The notes under the pieces: model-generated
Told to the model about the DNA's origin: nothing
Seen by the model: the letters and a program-made list of their open reading frames with translations, nothing else
The model's database searches: none
Translations under genes and position numbers: made by a program
Shown here: in pieces, positions 51,165-60,266 of the stretch
Layout of the letters: each line of letters begins with the position of its first letter
How positions within the stretch are numbered: position 1 is the stretch's first letter
From: Paenibacillus graminis
Lineage (GTDB): Bacteria > Bacillota > Bacilli > Paenibacillales > Paenibacillaceae
Length of the DNA: 64,000 nt
Direction: 5' to 3'
NCBI RefSeq assembly: GCF_000758705.1
Contig: NZ_CP009287.1
Location: forward strand, 3,968,001 to 4,032,000

Positions 51165-51194
51165 GTGTTGGTTACAGTATACTGTAACCAACAC
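51165..51194. promoter_or_regulatory. 30-bp perfect palindrome, MerR operator
   Basis: GTGTTGGTTACAGTA and its exact reverse complement. It is 44 bp upstream of the merR start, where a MerR-regulated promoter would be. Confidence 0.75.
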
Positions 51195-51282
51195 TAAAAT
51201 GCAATATCCTTGCAGGGAAGATCAGATTGGAACAGAAAAAACAATCAGTGGTGATACGGGCAGGGGAACGTTATTAGGCAGA

Positions 51283-53082
51283 TCAGTTTTTCCGCAAAAA
51301 CTGATCTTCTGATGCTTCTAAGTGATTTACTTTTTTGGAATCCAGCCGCTGCACATTGAACAGCCGGGCGTAACTGCCGTCCAGAGCCATAAGCTTCTCA
51401 TGGGTTCCCCGCTCGGTTATCTCACCGTGCTCCAGCACGACGATCTGGTCAGCATGGGTAATTGTCGACAGCCTGTGGGCCACAATCAATGTGGTACGCT
51501 CCGAAGCCAGAGATTGCAAGGCCTGCTGAATCAAGTGCTCCGATTCCAGATCGAGCGCCGAGGTGGCTTCGTCAAGAATCAGCACCTTGGGGTCCTTCAG
51601 GAAGACCCGGGCGATGGCGACACGCTGCTTCTGTCCTCCCGACAGCTTCACTCCCCGTTCACCGACCTCAGTGTCATACCCTTCCGGCAGCTGCATGATG
51701 AAATCATGGGCATTCGCCGCCTGAGCAGCTGCGATAATCTCCGGTTCCCCCGCTTCTGGATTGCCGAACAGAATATTGTCCCGCACCGAGCCGCTGAACA
51801 GGAAATTGTCCTGCAGCACCATGCCCACGGCCCGCCGCAGGCTCTCCTGCGTCAGTGTTCTGACATCCTGACCGTCCATACGCAGGCTGCCTTCAGTAAT
51901 GTCATAGAACCGCGGTATGAGGCTGATCAGGGAAGACTTCCCTCCCCCGCTCATTCCGACAAAAGCCACTGTCTGTCCCGGCTCAATGCTGAGCTCGATA
52001 TTTTTGAGTACCCAATCATTCTCATCATTGTATTTGAACCACACCTTCTGGAACTCTATAGCTCCAGCCGGTGCCGCCAGCGGTTTGGCTCCCGGCTCAT
52101 CGATGATATCATACGGCTCGTCCAGGAGCTCCATCACCCGTTCCAGCGAGGCGGAAGCCTGGGTCAGCACCGTCGAGGAATTAATCAGCCGCCGGAGCGG
52201 TGCATACATCCGGTCCAGGTAGCCGAAAAAGGCCACAAAGGTTCCCAGCGACAGGTTTCCGTGAATGACCTGATACCCCCCGTACCCGATCACCAAGAGC
52301 GGTGCAATGTCCGTCAGGGTATTGATGATGGCGAACGTAAAAGCGTTCCAGCGCGTCTGGGCCATCGCTTTTTCCAGAAATCTGCCGTTGATATCCTTGA
52401 ACTGCTTCTTGTCCACCCGCTCCATCGTGAAACTGCGGATGATCGCAATTCCCTGTATCCGCTCATGCAAATACCCTTGGATCGCCGCCAGGGCCTGGGA
52501 ACGGTCTTTGGTCAGCAGTTTGAGCCGCTTATAAAGAGTATTCACCGCAATGCCGTACAGCGGCAGAATAGCAATGGACACAAGGGCCAGCACAGGATTC
52601 AGATAGAACATAAAGGCCAGGGCGAACACCAACGTGAACATATCCAGCCAGACGTTCATCATCCCGACTTCCACGAGATTTTTGCTCTGTTCGACGTCAT
52701 TGATAAATCTGGAGATCGCTTCACCGACCTTGGTATTCTGATAATAGCGGAGAGAGAGCCGCTGCAGATGTCCATACAGCCTGTTCCGCATGTCAAACAA
52801 TACTCTGCTGGTAATCAGTTGGGCAAAATACTGGCGGTAATACTCCACCGGCCCCCTGATAATCACGAACAGCACAAGGGAGCCCCCGAGCACCGTCATC
52901 AGCTTCGACACCCGCTCCGGAGCGGTAAGCGCCGGATTGTTCAGCAGGTCATCTACCACATACTTCAGGATGAGCGGCAGAGTCAGCGGTATGCTGAACT
53001 TGATCATGCCAATGAACAGAGTAAGCACAATCCATTTCATATAAGGCCGTACAAAAGTATAATAAGATTTCCATTGCTTCAC
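51283..53082 (-). CDS. Homodimeric-type ABC exporter
   Basis: 599 residues with an N-terminal six-helix exporter domain (about 1-320) and ATPase domain (about 330-575): Walker A GMSGGGKSS, signature LSGGQKQRVAI, Walker B LILDEATSALD with catalytic Glu intact, so it can work as a homodimer. ATG 53082. No accessory gene. Its last codons form a perfect hairpin (GATCAGTTTTT/AAAAACTGATC around 51280-51310) that could aid termination. Substrate unknown; multidrug or lipid class. Confidence 0.88.
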   Translation of the reverse strand: MKQWKSYYTFVRPYMKWIVLTLFIGMIKFSIPLTLPLILKYVVDDLLNNPALTAPERVSKLMTVLGGSLVLFVIIRGPVEYYRQYFAQLITSRVLFDMRNRLYGHLQRLSLRYYQNTKVGEAISRFINDVEQSKNLVEVGMMNVWLDMFTLVFALAFMFYLNPVLALVSIAILPLYGIAVNTLYKRLKLLTKDRSQALAAIQGYLHERIQGIAIIRSFTMERVDKKQFKDINGRFLEKAMAQTRWNAFTFAIINTLTDIAPLLVIGYGGYQVIHGNLSLGTFVAFFGYLDRMYAPLRRLINSSTVLTQASASLERVMELLDEPYDIIDEPGAKPLAAPAGAIEFQKVWFKYNDENDWVLKNIELSIEPGQTVAFVGMSGGGKSSLISLIPRFYDITEGSLRMDGQDVRTLTQESLRRAVGMVLQDNFLFSGSVRDNILFGNPEAGEPEIIAAAQAANAHDFIMQLPEGYDTEVGERGVKLSGGQKQRVAIARVFLKDPKVLILDEATSALDLESEHLIQQALQSLASERTTLIVAHRLSTITHADQIVVLEHGEITERGTHEKLMALDGSYARLFNVQRLDSKKVNHLEASEDQFLRKN

Positions 53083-53303
53083 AGAATGTAACGTCCTTTC
53101 TCTTTACCGTGTTGATTGGGTACTGTTGACATTTGCGCTCCACAGTGTTTTTATATTTTTAAGTCCATAGGTACGCGTGCAACTCTTCAAAAGTGTGTTG
53201 TACATCACCATACTGCCGGTAAAAAACGCCGCTGTCGATTCACAATGTACAGTTAGCAGGCGTACTAGTACGATTGCAGTACCCGAACTTCAGGAGGATA
53301 ACG

Positions 53304-53819
53304 ATGTCCAGACAATTTGTGACCGAAGCCGTCATGATGGCAATTTACGGCCAGCTTCTCGTTCCGCGGAGCCCCGTAGAATATATAGTGCCTTACACTA
53401 CCGTGATGGAATTATACGAACTGCGGGACAGCGATGAGCCTCTGATGAGCCATGCAGAAGATGACCAGCATGTGAAGCTCAAAATCCGTGAACTCATAGC
53501 GTACTTCGAGGAGCCGCTGAATTCCAAGAAAATTAACCGCTGCCTGAACATCCCCTGGGCCAAAAGCTCAGGCATTCTGCTGGGCAGCCACGCACAGATC
53601 ACCATTATCAACGGTGTTGATAACGCAACGTATGGCGAAGCTTTCGATCCCATCGAAACGGAGCTGCTGCTGACCTCCCAGCGGGAGAAGGTGCCGATTC
53701 TAACCGATCAGTTCGAGCTGATCCAGCGCATCATTGAAGGCGGGGTCCCTGTTCAGGTGTATGATATTGATGATTTTGACTTCGCGATGGAGGAAGAAAC
53801 CTTCCGCAGCTCGCACTAA
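53304..53819 (+). CDS. Unassigned protein
   Basis: 171 residues from ATG 53304 (AGGAGG at 6 bp). Reads SRQFVTEAVMMAIYGQLLVP, VEYIVPYTTVMELYELRDS, EPLNSKKINRCLNIPWAKSSG, FDPIETELLLTSQREKVPILTDQFELI and VYDIDDFDFAM. Soluble and acidic. I recall near-identical proteins in Paenibacillus with no proven function (some labelled ADP-heptose synthase, which the sequence does not support). A terminator follows. Confidence 0.7.
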   Translation: MSRQFVTEAVMMAIYGQLLVPRSPVEYIVPYTTVMELYELRDSDEPLMSHAEDDQHVKLKIRELIAYFEEPLNSKKINRCLNIPWAKSSGILLGSHAQITIINGVDNATYGEAFDPIETELLLTSQREKVPILTDQFELIQRIIEGGVPVQVYDIDDFDFAMEEETFRSSH

Positions 53820-53857
53820 TGCTTCTGCAGTTCAGCATGCGGGAGCGCCATACAAAA

Positions 53858-53887
53858 AGCCCTGCCTTGTGGCAAGGGCTTTTTTGT
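53858..53887 (+). terminator. Terminator
   Basis: AGCCCTGCC...GGCAAGGGCT with a TTTTTTG run after it. Confidence 0.8.
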
Positions 53888-54041
53888 CAATATAAGAATT
53901 TATATGCGTTACGCAATCAATGTTCCTTATATTTCCCGCTGAAACCGGTACCTGAAAGCGATACTCTGTATCGCTGCTTCGGAAGCATAGGCTCCTTAAA
54001 AGGACGGCCCAGCCTTTTCTGCTTCCATGTAAGAAAACAGC

Positions 54042-54359
54042 TTATTCCTGTAGAACCCCGGCTGCCGCCTCAGGCTCATAGACATATTCAATATCATCTT
54101 CAGCTTCCGAATACACAATGGACAGGCTATAACCCTCCATATACCAAAGATCCTGCTCCTCCATATAAAAAACAATTCCCGCCTGCTCCCTCTGTACAGC
54201 AGGGCGGCCAGGAGGCTCATTCGCAATCCCCAGCGAAAAGCCCGAATGCAGTCCGCCTCCCGAGCTGTAGCGGGGAAATAAACGGATATATGCCCCGTCC
54301 TGCAGCGAAAGTTCCCGCTTGAACCAGGCGGCGGCCTCATTGCTGATTAACATCTTCAT
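54042..54359 (-). CDS. HesB/IscA-like family protein
   Basis: 105 residues from ATG 54359 (GGAGGTG at 9 bp). MKMLISNEAAAWFKRELSL, YIRLFPRYSSGGGLHSGFSLGIA and a short acidic C-terminus. It is the HesB/YadR/YfhF fold related to A-type iron-sulfur carriers, but the three Cys of IscA are absent, so cluster binding is doubtful. Function unknown. Followed upstream by the exporter leader region on the other strand. Confidence 0.75.
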   Translation of the reverse strand: MKMLISNEAAAWFKRELSLQDGAYIRLFPRYSSGGGLHSGFSLGIANEPPGRPAVQREQAGIVFYMEEQDLWYMEGYSLSIVYSEAEDDIEYVYEPEAAAGVLQE

Positions 54360-54470
54360 CTTTTTAAGCACCTCCCGTATGGTTTAATCATACTGAAATT
54401 ATGGCAATATTCCAAATAATTTAAGCAGAACTCGTTCTACGGCTGATTCGCTATCTATCCAAAATTACAT

Positions 54471-54499
54471 TTGACAATTCTTTAGGCCGGGTGATAAAC
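54471..54499 (+). promoter_or_regulatory. Promoter of the leader-peptide operon
   Basis: TTGACA (54471-54476) and ATAAAC (54494-54499), 17-bp spacer. Good -35, moderate -10. Confidence 0.65.
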
Positions 54500-54558
54500 T
54501 CGGAACATAACGAAGCGTCTTCAAGTTATTACCAAAATTAATGAAAGGGGTGAGCGCG

Positions 54559-54651
54559 GTGTTTAACCTTGTACCTGTATTTTTCACAACCATTGTCGGC
54601 AGTAATACACAACCGAATACCGAAGCAGCCCCGGCAGTGGAAACCTCCTGA
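54559..54651 (+). CDS. Leader peptide of BmrCD-like operon
   Basis: 30 residues from GTG 54559 with AAAGGGG 8 bp upstream: MFNLVPVFFTTIVGSNTQPN then TEAAPAVETS. It is followed by two alternative hairpins and a terminator in front of a BmrC/BmrD-like exporter pair. In B. subtilis bmrB is such a leader, and ribosome stalling in it by translation inhibitors allows read-through. The sequence is not conserved, but the layout is. Confidence 0.7.
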   Translation: MFNLVPVFFTTIVGSNTQPNTEAAPAVETS

Positions 54652-54703
54652 GACTCTAGCGTATTACGCGTAGCGCTTGAACTCGGGTTAGGCAACTCTC
54701 CTC

Positions 54704-54793
54704 CATGTCTCTGTGCTGCAATACAGCACCGTGGACATGATAGCTGATGTTAATGACAGGCATATCATCCGTTACCGGATGGTATGCCTTTTT
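54704..54793 (+). promoter_or_regulatory. Attenuator: hairpins and terminator
   Basis: Hairpin 1: CATGTC/GACATG with GTGCTG/CAGCAC (54704-54739). Anti-terminator: GG-ATGATA (54733-54742, with a 2-nt bulge) can pair with TATCATCC (54763-54770). Terminator: GGCATATCATCC/GGATGGTATGCC (54759-54788) and TTTTT. The three pairings are mutually exclusive. Confidence 0.7.
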
Positions 54794-54891
54794 GCATGCT
54801 GGTATTAATTAACACTTTCATTAATCTGAACAGGCAAGAATGTTTACAAACAAGCCGACAATCATTTCAACCCGAAAGGAAGGGATTTCCC

Positions 54892-56640
54892 TTGTTCTCC
54901 GTTCTCCGCAATCTCGGCTGGTTTTTCCGCCGCGAAAAGAAACGCTATGCTATTGGACTTATTTTATTGATTGTTGCAGGGGTTCTGGAGCTTCTGCCTC
55001 CCCGTCTGCTGGGCAATGCCATTGATGACATTGTCAGCGGTTCAATAACCGCAGGCTCGCTCATGAAGTATATCGGCATGATTGTGCTCATGCTGCTGAT
55101 AATCTATTGGATCACCTACATATGGATGCACAAGCTGTTCGGAGGGTCCAACCTGGTAGAGCGTCTGCTGCGCTCCCGCTTCATGAATCATCTGATGACC
55201 ATGACCCCTTCGTTTTTTGAACGCAACCGGACCGGTGACCTGATGGCCCGCGCCACCAATGATATCCGGGCTGTCTCCGCAACCGTGGGTTTCGGAATGC
55301 TTACGCTTGTCGATTCGACGATATTTCTCTCGGTTGTGCTTCTGGCCATGGGCTTCCTGGTCAGCTGGAAGCTGACACTGGCCGCCGTGCTGCCGCTGCC
55401 TCTCATCGCAATCGCAATGATCTTCTACGGCAAAGCCATTCATGACCGCTATAGTCTGGCGCAGGATGCCTTCGGTGATATGAACGATCAGGTACTGGAG
55501 TCGGTATCCGGGATTCGTGTCATCCGTGCCTATGTGCAGGAACGTCTTGACGAGAAGCGTTTTGGGGAGATTACGGATGATGTGTACCGCAAGAACATGG
55601 CCGTTGCCAAGGTCGATTCTTTCTTCGAGCCAACCATCCGGCTGTGTGTAGGGCTTAGCTACGTCATCGCCCTGACTTACGGGATTTATCTGGTTTTCCG
55701 CAATCAGATTACGCTGGGCGACCTGGTCTCCTTCAATATGTATCTCGGGATGATCGTCTGGCCGATGTTCGCTATCGGCGAGCTGATCAACATTATGCAG
55801 CGCGGCGGAGCTTCGCTGGAGCGGATCGACGAAACGCTGAATTCGAAGCCGGATGTGCAGGATGCGGCCCATCCGGTTCCAGTGGCGCAGCCGACCTCCA
55901 TCGAGCTGAAAGACGTCACTTTCCGTTATCCGACCTCAACGATAGATAACCTTACCGGGGTCAGCTTCACGCTCACCCAGGGCCAGACTCTCGGCGTGGT
56001 CGGCCGCACCGGCAGCGGTAAATCCACACTGCTTAAGCAGCTCCTGCACGAATATCCGACCGGACGAGGCGAAATCCTGATCTCGGATGTTCCGATTGAC
56101 AAGATTGCACTTGACCAGCTTCACAGCTGGATGGGCTATGTGCCGCAGGAACAGATCCTGTTCTCCAAATCGGTGCGCGAAAATATCCAGTTCGGCCACC
56201 ATGGCGCCAGCGATGAACGGATTATGGATGCAATCACAGCTGCGGCATTCCAGAACGATCTCGGCACCTTGTCCGACGGTTTGGATACCCTGGTGGGTGA
56301 ACGCGGCGTTTCCCTTTCCGGGGGCCAGAAACAGCGTGTCTCCATCTCAAGAGCATTCATTGCCAATCCCGATATTCTGATTCTGGATGATGCACTTTCC
56401 GCTGTTGACGCACGGACCGAAGCCAGGATTATCGAGAATATCCGTGAGGAACGGGCAGGCAAAACCACATTAATCTCTACCCACCGCCTTTCCGCTATCG
56501 AGCATGCCGACCAGATTGTCGTGCTGGATAACGGTAAGATTATCGAACGCGGCACCCATCAGGAGCTGCTGGACATGAACGGCTGGTACCGCGAACAGTT
56601 CGACCGCCAGCAGGTGGAGAACAACCTGACCAACGAATAA
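54892..56640 (+). CDS. BmrC-like half of heterodimeric ABC exporter
   Basis: 582 residues from TTG 54892 (GAAAGGAAGGG upstream; the ORF start 54784 lies in the terminator). Six transmembrane helices in residues 1-310, ATPase in 330-570 with Walker A GRTGSGKST, signature LSGGQKQRVSI, Walker B LILDDALSAVD, where the catalytic Glu is Asp: degenerate site. This matches BmrC (YheI) length and asymmetry. Works with the BmrD-like gene 109 bp downstream. Expected drug or lipid exporter; controlled by leader attenuator. Confidence 0.9.
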   Translation: MFSVLRNLGWFFRREKKRYAIGLILLIVAGVLELLPPRLLGNAIDDIVSGSITAGSLMKYIGMIVLMLLIIYWITYIWMHKLFGGSNLVERLLRSRFMNHLMTMTPSFFERNRTGDLMARATNDIRAVSATVGFGMLTLVDSTIFLSVVLLAMGFLVSWKLTLAAVLPLPLIAIAMIFYGKAIHDRYSLAQDAFGDMNDQVLESVSGIRVIRAYVQERLDEKRFGEITDDVYRKNMAVAKVDSFFEPTIRLCVGLSYVIALTYGIYLVFRNQITLGDLVSFNMYLGMIVWPMFAIGELINIMQRGGASLERIDETLNSKPDVQDAAHPVPVAQPTSIELKDVTFRYPTSTIDNLTGVSFTLTQGQTLGVVGRTGSGKSTLLKQLLHEYPTGRGEILISDVPIDKIALDQLHSWMGYVPQEQILFSKSVRENIQFGHHGASDERIMDAITAAAFQNDLGTLSDGLDTLVGERGVSLSGGQKQRVSISRAFIANPDILILDDALSAVDARTEARIIENIREERAGKTTLISTHRLSAIEHADQIVVLDNGKIIERGTHQELLDMNGWYREQFDRQQVENNLTNE

Positions 56641-56749
56641 TCATATCCATTAAACTTAACCATCTCCGTGTAACTTATGCCCAGCGATGCCAGTTCAGCA
56701 TGAAGCGGCGCAGATGTTATGCATACAACACATTCAGGAGGTGTCACCG

Positions 56750-58840
56750 TTGACACAGAGTACAGGCAAACGCCTGCTGCAGTATGCTTTAACTGCCAAA
56801 AAGACGTTTATCGCAGCCCTTTTGCTGCTTACCATCGGAGTGGCGGCCGAGCTTGCAGGCCCTTTTATCGCCAAGAGCATGATCGACAACCACATGCTGG
56901 CCATCGAAAAACCATACTTCCAGACCTCCTCTCCCGAGGAGGCAGCTGAGTATAAGAATGCCTATTACAAACGCGGTGACCGCTTCGCAGCGGATGAAGC
57001 CAAAGGCCAGGAAATCCGCCTGCTTCAGGCAGGAAAAAGCTTTTATTTCATCAATATGCCGGTTGCCCAGCCCGATGGGGAGCGGACCTTCCGCGATGGA
57101 CAGCTGCATATCCAGCGTGGAGACACCGAAGCCGTCTACCCGGCGGTGAAGCTGTCGGCGGATGAGCTGTTTTCCTTCTACAAACCGGAGCTTCCCGGAA
57201 TCTATGAGCTTGTAGGCTTGTACGCTCTATTCCTGGTCATCTCGATCTTTGCCGAGTTCGGCAAAACCTATTGGCTGCAATCCTCGGCCAATCAGGTCAT
57301 CCGCAAGCTGCGGACCGATGTGTACGCGCATATCCAGCGGCTGCCGGTATACTTTTTTGACAATTTACCTGCGGGCAAGGTGGTGTCCCGGGTAACGAAT
57401 GATACGGAAGCGGTAAAAGATCTGTTCATCGCCGTATTGTCCAACTTCAGCACAGGGATTATCAATATTATCGGCGTATATGCCGCACTGTTCCTGCTGG
57501 ATATCCGGCTCGGCCTGGTCAGTTTGTTCATCGTGCCGATTGTGATTCTCTGGATCGTGCTCTACCGCAAAATAGCCACCAAATACAACACGATTATCCG
57601 CTCACGTCTCAGTGAGATCAATGCGATTATCAATGAATCGATTCAGGGGATGTCAATCATCCGTATTTTCCGCCGCCAAAAGCAGAGTACGGAAGAGTTC
57701 GAGAAACTCAACGATGATTATTTGAAATATCAGAACAAAATGCTGAATTTGAACGCCTTCACATCCCACAACCTGGTGAACTCGCTGCGCAGCCTTTCTT
57801 TTGTGCTGGTGCTGTGGTATTTCGGTTTCGGCAGTCTGGACGGTTCCACCTTTGTATCACTGGGTGTGCTGTATGCGTTCGTCGATGTGCTGGGACGGAT
57901 GTTCCAGCCGATTACGGGGATGGTCAACCAGCTCGCCAACCTCGACAGTTCTATGGTTTCAGCAGGCCGGGTGTTTACGCTGATGGATGAACCGGGCGAA
58001 CCGGTTACTGATGGAACCATGCCGCGTTACAAGGGAAATGTGGTATTCAAGGATGTCTCTTTTGCTTATAAAAAAGACTTCGTCCTGAAGAACATCTCCT
58101 TCGAAGCACGCCCCGGCGAGACCGTTGCCCTCGTCGGCCATACCGGCTCCGGCAAAAGCTCGATCATCAACCTGCTGTTCCGCTTCTACGATCCGCAGCG
58201 CGGAACCATTACGATTGACGGCCAGGAGGTCAAAGGCATACCGAAGCAGTGGCTGCGCAGCCACATGGGCATCGTATTGCAGGACCCTTACCTCTTCACT
58301 GGCACCATCGCTTCCAATGTAAGCCTGGGAGACGGGCGGATCTCCCGCGAACGTGTGGAGCGGGCGCTGCAGGAGGTTGGCGCCGATAAGCTGCTGGCCC
58401 ATCTCCCCCATGGCTTTGATGAGCCCGTTGTGGAAAAAGGCAGCACGCTGTCAGCTGGTCAGCGCCAATTGATTTCCTTTGCCAGAGCGTTGTCCTTTGA
58501 TCCGGCGATTCTGATATTGGATGAAGCCACCTCCAATATCGACACTGAAACGGAGAGCCTGATTCAGGAAGCGCTGGAGGTGCTCAAGAAAGGCCGCACC
58601 ACCTTCATCATCGCCCATCGGCTCTCCACCATCCGCAGCGCAGACCAGATTCTGGTGCTGCACCATGGAGAGATTGTGGAACGCGGCAGCCATGATGAGC
58701 TGATGGCCCTCGGCGGAAGATACTTCCGCATGTATCAGCTGCAGCTGGGGGCAGGAGCAGCCGGCGGACCCGAGCTGCCGGCTCCTGCGGCGGTTCAGCT
58801 GTCCGGTGCACCCCTGCGGCCATCGGTCAAGCAGGTATAA
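56750..58840 (+). CDS. BmrD-like half of heterodimeric ABC exporter
   Basis: 696 residues from TTG 56750 with AGGAGG at 8 bp. Larger than its partner because of an extracytoplasmic insertion of about 120 residues between the first helices (residues 50-160), as in BmrD (YheH, 673 residues). ATPase: Walker A GHTGSGKSS, signature LSAGQRQLISF, Walker B LILDEATSNID with canonical catalytic Glu. With BmrC-like protein it forms a heterodimer with one active ATP site. A terminator lies 60 bp on. Confidence 0.9.
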   Translation: MTQSTGKRLLQYALTAKKTFIAALLLLTIGVAAELAGPFIAKSMIDNHMLAIEKPYFQTSSPEEAAEYKNAYYKRGDRFAADEAKGQEIRLLQAGKSFYFINMPVAQPDGERTFRDGQLHIQRGDTEAVYPAVKLSADELFSFYKPELPGIYELVGLYALFLVISIFAEFGKTYWLQSSANQVIRKLRTDVYAHIQRLPVYFFDNLPAGKVVSRVTNDTEAVKDLFIAVLSNFSTGIINIIGVYAALFLLDIRLGLVSLFIVPIVILWIVLYRKIATKYNTIIRSRLSEINAIINESIQGMSIIRIFRRQKQSTEEFEKLNDDYLKYQNKMLNLNAFTSHNLVNSLRSLSFVLVLWYFGFGSLDGSTFVSLGVLYAFVDVLGRMFQPITGMVNQLANLDSSMVSAGRVFTLMDEPGEPVTDGTMPRYKGNVVFKDVSFAYKKDFVLKNISFEARPGETVALVGHTGSGKSSIINLLFRFYDPQRGTITIDGQEVKGIPKQWLRSHMGIVLQDPYLFTGTIASNVSLGDGRISRERVERALQEVGADKLLAHLPHGFDEPVVEKGSTLSAGQRQLISFARALSFDPAILILDEATSNIDTETESLIQEALEVLKKGRTTFIIAHRLSTIRSADQILVLHHGEIVERGSHDELMALGGRYFRMYQLQLGAGAAGGPELPAPAAVQLSGAPLRPSVKQV

Positions 58841-58899
58841 CGCAGCGGCTGTTATCCCGCCAAAACGGGAAACACGAAGGGTTAACAGCAACTACACTC

Positions 58900-58933
58900 C
58901 CCCTGATGCAGGAATTAGCATCAGGGGTTTTTT
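58900..58933 (+). terminator. Terminator of the BmrCD-like operon
   Basis: CCCCTGATGC-AGGAATTA-GCATCAGGGG then TTTTTT. Confidence 0.88.
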
Positions 58934-58939
58934 ACTTGC

Positions 58940-58968
58940 TTGTACAGAGAACATTTGTTCCGTATAAT
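58940..58968 (+). promoter_or_regulatory. SOS-box promoter of YcaQ-like gene
   Basis: TTGTAC (58940-58945), 17-bp spacer, TATAAT (58963-58968). The spacer contains AGAACATTTGTTCC (58948-58961), a perfect GAACnnnnGTTC. Same layout as the lexA promoter. Confidence 0.85.
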
Positions 58969-58999
58969 AGGAATAAATCAAAAGAACGGGGTGGAATTC

Positions 59000-60253
59000 G
59001 TGATCACTTATTCGCTCAGCAAGCGGCAAGCCCGGCTTTTCCTGCTTCAGCATCAGCGGCTCATATCCAGAGGCCTGTCCCCTGGTAAGGCTGCCGTTTA
59101 CGACTACGTCCGCCATGTGGGCTGCATACAATATGATCCGCTCAGCATTGCCGGGCATAATCATGAGCTAGTGCTGCAGGCGCGGATTCCCGGCTTCGTC
59201 CCGGAACTGGCCTCGGAGCTGCTCTACAAGGACAGGCTGCTGATCGATGGCTGGGACAAGAATATGTCGATCTACTGCACGGAAGACTGGCCGTACTTTC
59301 AGCGGCGCAGAGCGATGGCGGCAGAACGTTATCAAGGGAATGAGGCGCTTGGAGCCATGGTGTCGCATGTCCGGGAAGAACTGACCCGGCGGGGTCCCCT
59401 CTCTTCACTGGATCTGGAGAGCAGAGACAAGATCGATTGGGCCTGGGCTCCGGCGCGCCTATCGCGTGCAGCCATGGAGAGTATGTATTATTGGGGCGAA
59501 CTCACTGTACATCATAGGGTCCATACACGCCGCTATTATGATTTCAGTGCGAAGCTGCTGCCTGAGCATCTGCTTGACGCCGAGGACCCTAATATGACAC
59601 CTGAACAGCACTACGACTGGTATGTGCTGCGGAGAATCGGCAGCATCGGCCTGCAGTGGAACAAATCCGGAGACGGATGGCTTGGTATCGCAGGTCTGAA
59701 GAGCAAGGAGCGGACAGCCGCGATTGAGCGTCTCCTGCTAAGCGGCTTACTCCGGGAGGTCCGTGTTGAAGGGGTAAAGCTCCCGCTCTATATGCGCACA
59801 GCGGATGCCCCCGGATTGGAAGAGATTCTGCTGCGCAGAGATACCGCAGATGCAGCCGGAGCTGAAGCCGGTGCCGATTTCGCCGCCGCACTGGCTCCGC
59901 TCGACAATCTGCTCTGGGACAGGGAGCTGATCCGGCAATTATTCGGATTCACCTACCGCTGGGAGGTGTACAAACCGGTTGCTGAACGGGAGTACGGCTA
60001 TTATGTGCTGCCGCTGCTCTTCGGAGACCGTTTCATTGCACGGTTTGAACCAGTAATGGATAAGAAGAACGGGGTACTGAATATTCTGCGCTGGTGGTGG
60101 GAGCCGGACACGGACTTAAGCGCGGAGATGATCCCCGCGCTCACAGCAGCTCTTGGTTCGCTCGCGAAGTGTACGCGGGCATCGTCGGTCCGGTTCGCTC
60201 CCGGAGTGGCAGAGCGCAATGGGCTTCAGGAACTGGAAGCCCGTCTAATATAA
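59000..60253 (+). CDS. YcaQ-like DNA glycosylase (winged helix)
   Basis: 417 residues from GTG 59000 with GGGGTGG at 6 bp; the frame opens earlier, but no site exists there. Family HTH_42 (YcaQ/AlkZ): HVGCIQYDPLSIAGHNHELVLQAR near the N-terminus and WDKNMSIYC, RRGPLSS, MYYWGELTVHHR further on. YcaQ unhooks interstrand crosslinks; AlkZ removes azinomycin adducts. The catalytic pattern Q-x-D/Q is only partly clear (IQYD). Its promoter has a LexA box, so a DNA-damage response is expected. Confidence 0.85.
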   Translation: MITYSLSKRQARLFLLQHQRLISRGLSPGKAAVYDYVRHVGCIQYDPLSIAGHNHELVLQARIPGFVPELASELLYKDRLLIDGWDKNMSIYCTEDWPYFQRRRAMAAERYQGNEALGAMVSHVREELTRRGPLSSLDLESRDKIDWAWAPARLSRAAMESMYYWGELTVHHRVHTRRYYDFSAKLLPEHLLDAEDPNMTPEQHYDWYVLRRIGSIGLQWNKSGDGWLGIAGLKSKERTAAIERLLLSGLLREVRVEGVKLPLYMRTADAPGLEEILLRRDTADAAGAEAGADFAAALAPLDNLLWDRELIRQLFGFTYRWEVYKPVAEREYGYYVLPLLFGDRFIARFEPVMDKKNGVLNILRWWWEPDTDLSAEMIPALTAALGSLAKCTRASSVRFAPGVAERNGLQELEARLI

Positions 60254-60266
60254 AGGGAGGTGCAGT

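Noticed and set aside
51322..53091. 589-residue plus-strand ORF opposite the ABC exporter
   Set aside because: Antisense frame of a clear ABC transporter; no ribosome site, His/Gln/Arg-rich as expected for a shadow.
53304..53819. ADP-heptose synthase
   Set aside because: A label I recall for similar proteins, but no nucleotidyltransferase or kinase motif is present; left unassigned.
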